18,343 nt of DNA from Candidatus Dojkabacteria bacterium (GTDB lineage Bacteria > Patescibacteriota > Dojkabacteria > B142 > OLB20): contig JAGQLK010000005.1 of assembly GCA_020429485.1 (NCBI GenBank), forward strand, positions 1 through 18,343, written 5' to 3'. The position numbers and the translations under genes were made by a program. The notes beneath the pieces are model-generated. The model saw only the letters and a list, made by a program, of their open reading frames with translations, had not been told where the DNA came from and made no database searches. How positions within the stretch are numbered: position 1 is the stretch's first letter; each line of letters begins with the position of its first letter. Below are positions 15,096 through 18,343 of this stretch, in pieces.

Positions 15096-15102
15096 TGGTG
15101 TT

Positions 15103-15116
15103 AAGAGTATACTCTT
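15103..15116. repeat. 14-bp perfect palindrome between convergent genes
   Basis: AAGAGTATACTCTT sits in the 29-nt gap between tsaD and the convergent unknown gene. As RNA it could form only a 5-bp stem (AAGAG/CTCTT) with a TATA loop, so it is at best a weak bidirectional terminator. It may be chance. Confidence 0.3.
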
Positions 15117-15124
15117 TGTAATTG

Positions 15125-16240
15125 CTAAACCCTAGCGTTTAACATAGATGGAATCTCTCCTAATTTATTAGCAGCAGTATAAACTAGCTCAGCAAAATGG
15201 TCAGCTTGTGACTGATATTCATCACCAAATGTTCTATACATGTCCATGATTCGTTCTAATGCTGACAAACGTAGAATGGCTTCAGGATAGTTATTAGGAT
15301 CAAGTGTATCGATAGCAACTATCATTGCATCTATTGAACATTCAAGTAATTCTATACTTGGTCCATCATCATATATTGGTGCTTGGGCTAATTCATCACT
15401 ATCTAATGAGTTATAGTAGGTATTGAAAAACAAAACAGCATTGGGTGCCCCATACTCTGACCCTAGCGTTGCAAGAAAATTTTCAAGATATGCATCAATA
15501 GCGTTGTCAGAAGATTGTAACCATGCGGAGGTTTCTTGTAGTGCGACTAGCTCAAGCGTAAAGTCTGAAAATGCCCTCCAGCTAAATGTTGTATATGAAC
15601 TACTCATACCATCTATACACTGTTCCAGTGATTTTTCTGGATCTAGGCTATAGCGATATCCTTCGGTAAGTAGTCTTCTAACAAGTAAGTCTTGTGGTGT
15701 TGTGCCAGTAGACAACAATTGACCTAACTCAAACTCAAGTTGATCAAGATAAACCTCTGGAGAAATCTCTTCTACTAACATATCGTTATATGCTCTGGAG
15801 AGTCGAAGGACTAGTTCTTGGTTATTTGTAGTAGGTTCAGTAGCTCTTAAAATAATCGGTTCTTCTCGGAATTGATTAGATTCTAATATCGAGGTTACAA
15901 AAGTGTACATAAGATCAGGATCATCATAATGTACAGCAGCTTCCCATGCATTTTGATAGTCATCTGATAAGTTAATAGAAGCTCCACTCTCAGCCATGAT
16001 AGTTGCTAGAGTAGTTCCATCTTGTGTAATTGAGTCCTCAAAAAATGCCGCATATTCCCAGAACACGTAATGTTGAGAATAAAAGTCTGTTGCTCTCTTG
16101 AACATAAACTGAAATCTGGAGAAAGCGTGGCTCAAAAACCCTTGATGGTAAACATTATTAGTGCCGTTAAGCGTTTGGCATAATTGGGTTCCAATAAATG
16201 CTCTATCTCTCGCTTGTTGTGGGTTGAGTTGCTCAGACAT
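15125..16240 (-). CDS. hypothetical helical protein, 371 aa
   Basis: I do not recognise a family. There is no signal peptide or membrane segment, and the composition is acidic (many Asp/Glu, few Lys). The predicted secondary structure is nearly all helix, with amphipathic stretches such as RAFIGTQLCQTLNG (13-26), QFMFKRATDFYSQHYVFWEYAAFF (two stretches about 44-67) and AILRLSALERIMDMYRTF near the C-terminus. This suggests a TPR- or HEAT-like helical repeat scaffold, though no consensus repeat can be seen. Two Cys and many Tyr/Phe/Trp are scattered. It has its own good promoter, a 5' hairpin just before the ATG at 16240, and no Shine-Dalgarno. It is convergent with tsaD. No function is proposed. 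Confidence 0.75.
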   Translation of the reverse strand: MSEQLNPQQARDRAFIGTQLCQTLNGTNNVYHQGFLSHAFSRFQFMFKRATDFYSQHYVFWEYAAFFEDSITQDGTTLATIMAESGASINLSDDYQNAWEAAVHYDDPDLMYTFVTSILESNQFREEPIILRATEPTTNNQELVLRLSRAYNDMLVEEISPEVYLDQLEFELGQLLSTGTTPQDLLVRRLLTEGYRYSLDPEKSLEQCIDGMSSSYTTFSWRAFSDFTLELVALQETSAWLQSSDNAIDAYLENFLATLGSEYGAPNAVLFFNTYYNSLDSDELAQAPIYDDGPSIELLECSIDAMIVAIDTLDPNNYPEAILRLSALERIMDMYRTFGDEYQSQADHFAELVYTAANKLGEIPSMLNARV

Positions 16241-16243
16241 TGG

Positions 16244-16262
16244 TCCAAAATGTTAATTTGGA
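16244..16262 (-). promoter_or_regulatory. hairpin in the 5' leader of the 371-aa unknown gene
   Basis: On the minus strand TCCAAA and TTTGGA form a 6-bp perfect stem with a 7-nt loop, ending 3 nt before the ATG at 16240. It would lie at the ribosome entry site of a leader about 27 nt long and could damp initiation. The stem is short, so this may be chance. Confidence 0.3.
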
Positions 16263-16273
16263 GCAGGTGAGCG

Positions 16274-16301
16274 ATTATATCATAGGTATTTCGTATGTAA
16301 A
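16274..16301 (-). promoter_or_regulatory. promoter of the 371-aa unknown gene
   Basis: On the minus strand TTTACA (16296-16301), a 16-nt spacer and a perfect TATAAT (16274-16279) precede the ATG at 16240, giving an approximately 27-nt leader. It lies just past the mutM stop and makes the unknown gene an independent unit. Confidence 0.6.
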
Positions 16302-16305
16302 TACT

Positions 16306-17133
16306 TTAGGCTTGGCAATTTGGGCAGTAATATACGCTTCTGTTTTGGATACGGATCTTTTTAATAGGTGCATTGCATGAAAAACAAGGCTCATCTTCAC
16401 GGGCATATACTTTAAGTTTCACATTGAACTCGCCGTAGCCTCCGTGCATATCTTTGTAAGATTTATCAATCAGAGTTGTGCCTTTATGGGTAATTGCCAT
16501 ATTTAACACTTCTTTTGTTTGATCAACTATTAAGGGAAAGGTGATGAGAGGCACTTGATCGCTAGGTAGAGTAGGGGATAACAATGCTCTGTGAAGTATT
16601 TCGTTTGCATAAATATTCCCAATACCAGCTACCACTGATTGATCCATTAGTGATGAATATATATTTTTCTTTCTATTTTTTAGCTTATCTGACAGATATT
16701 TTGAATCAAAGCTATCAGCAAGTGCATCGGGTCCTAATCTACTAAGGCCTTTATGGTTATCACCAGGGTTTATATATTCGAAAGTAGCAAATCTTCTAAT
16801 ATCAATAAAGTTAAAGATACCACCTTCTTCAAACTCTAATTGTAAACGATTATGCTTATGTTCAAATGGCTCGTCAGTGACAATAAATCTACCACTCATC
16901 CTTAGGTGTGCAACAATTCTACTGCCATCATTTAAATGAAATATGATGAATTTTCCATGTCTAGTTATGTCGGTTATCTGCTTACCTATTATCTCTTTTG
17001 AAAACAATTTTGGATCTATTGGTGCAATAAGTCTCAGGCCTTCCTTTGTCACCGTGAAAGATTTGATAGTCTTGGATAAAACGAATGGTTTTATCTGCGT
17101 TATGAATGTATGGACTTCTGGTAGTTCTGGCAT
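16306..17133 (-). CDS. mutM: formamidopyrimidine-DNA glycosylase (Fpg/MutM)
   Basis: A 275-aa bifunctional glycosylase/AP lyase that removes 8-oxoguanine and formamidopyrimidines. It begins MPELPEV, so processing exposes the catalytic Pro2 with Glu3, which fixes the start. RHGKFIIFHL (58-67) holds the conserved Lys61. HLRMSGRF (76-83) and DIRRFATF (111-118) supply the void-filling Met and Arg. QSVVAGIGNIYANEIL (165-180) is the helix-two-turn-helix with N173. The C-terminal zinc finger is intact: C250, C253, C270, C273, with the beta-hairpin Arg in QNRSVYYCP (R265). Length and every key residue are normal, so activity is expected. It lies between the MFS gene (76-nt gap) and the unknown helical gene (65-nt gap), all on the minus strand. 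No strong Shine-Dalgarno is seen. Confidence 0.96.
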   Translation of the reverse strand: MPELPEVHTFITQIKPFVLSKTIKSFTVTKEGLRLIAPIDPKLFSKEIIGKQITDITRHGKFIIFHLNDGSRIVAHLRMSGRFIVTDEPFEHKHNRLQLEFEEGGIFNFIDIRRFATFEYINPGDNHKGLSRLGPDALADSFDSKYLSDKLKNRKKNIYSSLMDQSVVAGIGNIYANEILHRALLSPTLPSDQVPLITFPLIVDQTKEVLNMAITHKGTTLIDKSYKDMHGGYGEFNVKLKVYAREDEPCFSCNAPIKKIRIQNRSVYYCPNCQA

Positions 17134-17209
17134 AATGATTAATATTCTCTAGAATCATAGCATAAAGACCTTATTGAGATTCATTATCACCCCTAGATCT
17201 ATTAGGGCT

Positions 17210-18343
17210 TCATTTTTTGGCTAATTTAATAGCAATACTCACAATAAGAATAGTGAAAATTATTGCAGCAATTTTTGAAATGATATTATCTACTCCATAT
17301 TCGTCTATATTTCTACCTATGAAATAAATTGATGCTACGTAGGGTATACTCAGCATTGTTACAAATGTGGAGATAGTTGTTGCTCTATATTTAGAATCGA
17401 TATGCTGATTGATTGTATCCGAAGATATTAGTTCATAAAATGGATAGAAGAAGTTTCTAAGCACCAAAAAGCTACCCCCAGTTATGAGCCCCAGTTGTGG
17501 TGAAATAATTGTAGTAACAATCATCACTGAACTAGTTGTCCAAAATAATGCTTTTTGTGAAAATCTTTTGCGAAGAACTGGATAGTAGGCAGCTCCAATA
17601 GCAGAAATGATAGGGACTATTGCGTAAATTATTCCTAGCTGTCCTTCAGAAAATCCAAAATCTAGAGCAAGAGCAGGATCGACAACCTCTATGAGTATAA
17701 CGGCAAGTGAGAAGCTAGCTAATATCTGAATGAGAAATAACTTATCAATTTTCTTGCTGAATAGTTCATGAAATCCTTGTTTGGTTTGCTCCACATAATT
17801 TCTTAAGGAGAATTTCTCGGAATCGATCTCAGGTTCTTTTAGCCAAATGATCATTATCATCCCAATGAAGTAAGCAAATGAAGTGGCAAAGAACGGTAGA
17901 GAATTGTTTAGCTTATAGAGATACCCCCCGATAAAACTAGCACTAGCCATGAATAATAATGAATTTCGTTTTATGACTGATAAAGTTTTCTCATATTCAT
18001 TTTCAAGATTAATTGATTTCAAAGAGTCATAGATCACTGCTTCTGCTGTTCCAGAATAGAGTGAGCCTCCAATGCCCATAATGAAAACAGAAACGACAAG
18101 ATAACTAGTAGATTGAGCAAAACCCATCAAAAGATTACCTGTACTTGCTAACATAAATGCGAACATTAATGTTTTCTTTTTACCGAAGAGGTCTGAAAAT
18201 GCTCCTGTTGGGATTTCTAAGAAGAATGCCAGACTAGCCCAAGTTGTTTCGATCAAACCAATTCCAGCGTAATTGGTAAACTTAAGGTAGTACAGGAGCC
18301 ATACTCCTAGCCAAAACCACGTTTGAAAGAGGGGAATGATTAC
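17210..18343 (-). CDS. MFS transporter, N-terminus cut by the window edge
   Basis: The frame stays open from the TTG at 18256 through 29 more codons to the right edge. Those codons read as a first membrane helix (FQTWFWLGVWLLYYLKF), so the gene is partial and starts outside the window. With them it is at least 377 aa with about 12 membrane helices in two six-helix halves. The helix 2-3 loop has the MFS motif A pattern GAFSDLFGKKKTL (compare GxxxDxxGRRxxL). The preceding ETTWASLAFFLEIPTGAFSD is the usual helix 2 of the DHA1-like and EmrD/YxiO-type MFS branch seen widely in small genomes. The substrate cannot be assigned. The stop is TGA at 17210-17212, the only TGA stop I noted in the window. 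A short GC-richer hairpin follows but has no T tract. Confidence 0.88.
   Translation of the reverse strand, partial: VIIPLFQTWFWLGVWLLYYLKFTNYAGIGLIETTWASLAFFLEIPTGAFSDLFGKKKTLMFAFMLASTGNLLMGFAQSTSYLVVSVFIMGIGGSLYSGTAEAVIYDSLKSINLENEYEKTLSVIKRNSLLFMASASFIGGYLYKLNNSLPFFATSFAYFIGMIMIIWLKEPEIDSEKFSLRNYVEQTKQGFHELFSKKIDKLFLIQILASFSLAVILIEVVDPALALDFGFSEGQLGIIYAIVPIISAIGAAYYPVLRKRFSQKALFWTTSSVMIVTTIISPQLGLITGGSFLVLRNFFYPFYELISSDTINQHIDSKYRATTISTFVTMLSIPYVASIYFIGRNIDEYGVDNIISKIAAIIFTILIVSIAIKLAKK

Noticed and set aside
17191..17207. Hairpin CCCTA/TAGGG after the MFS stop as a terminator
   Set aside because: It is only 5 bp with a 7-nt loop and has no T tract on the minus strand, the strand of the gene.
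17210..17212. UGA recoded as Gly, as in some CPR lineages
   Set aside because: All long frames are intact under the standard code, and TGA occurs as a sensible stop for the MFS gene.
1..18343. CRISPR arrays, tRNA/rRNA genes, transposons, prophage
   Set aside because: I saw no regularly spaced direct repeats, no CCA-ended cloverleaf, no rRNA signature and no transposase or integrase.

Overview
The window is an AT-rich (roughly one-third G+C by eye), densely packed bacterial chromosome segment with 14 protein genes. No rRNA, tRNA, CRISPR array or insertion sequence is visible. The standard genetic code fits: Trp is TGG, all long frames are intact, and TGA is a plausible stop at least once. Several traits suggest a small-genome Candidate Phyla Radiation (Patescibacteria) bacterium, perhaps near Dojkabacteria, Katanobacteria or Microgenomates: compact core genes, convergent genes that abut or overlap, several starts with no Shine-Dalgarno and a -10 box only 8-9 nt upstream, a TsaC-TsaE fusion, a degenerate DHH protein, and many lineage-specific membrane or helical proteins. 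This is inference; no marker in the window fixes the phylum.

Layout. (1) 1-2.6 kb: a small unknown protein (+), then a minus-strand pair of a membrane-anchored SGNH hydrolase and a class I methyltransferase. (2) 2.7-8.3 kb: ftsK (+), converging on a DHH-fold protein with lost catalytic residues and a disordered tail (-). Divergent from that is a membrane-anchored carboxypeptidase-regulatory-like/beta-propeller protein (+). (3) 8.4-11.3 kb: a TrmB-family regulator and a YifB/ComM AAA+ ATPase (+), with peptide deformylase (-) ending inside the yifB stop region. (4) 11.4-15.1 kb: a YmdB-family metallophosphoesterase, an unusually structured 300-nt leader, an HU-type nucleoid protein with a clear terminator, then a tsaC-tsaE fusion and tsaD as a two-gene operon for the t6A37 tRNA modification. 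(5) 15.1-18.3 kb, all minus: an unknown helical protein, Fpg/MutM DNA glycosylase, and an MFS transporter whose N-terminus runs off the right edge.

Functional themes: chromosome maintenance and repair (FtsK, HU, YifB/ComM, MutM) and translation quality (peptide deformylase, TsaC/TsaE/TsaD). The strongest candidate for something undescribed is the HU leader (about 12388-12543). It can form a 14-bp closing helix with one bulge around a small multi-branch core. It also carries a duplicated GTCAAG that competes for a single CTTGAC partner, and a GAAA-tetraloop hairpin just before the ribosome-binding site. It resembles a riboswitch-like or autoregulatory leader that I cannot match to a known class.
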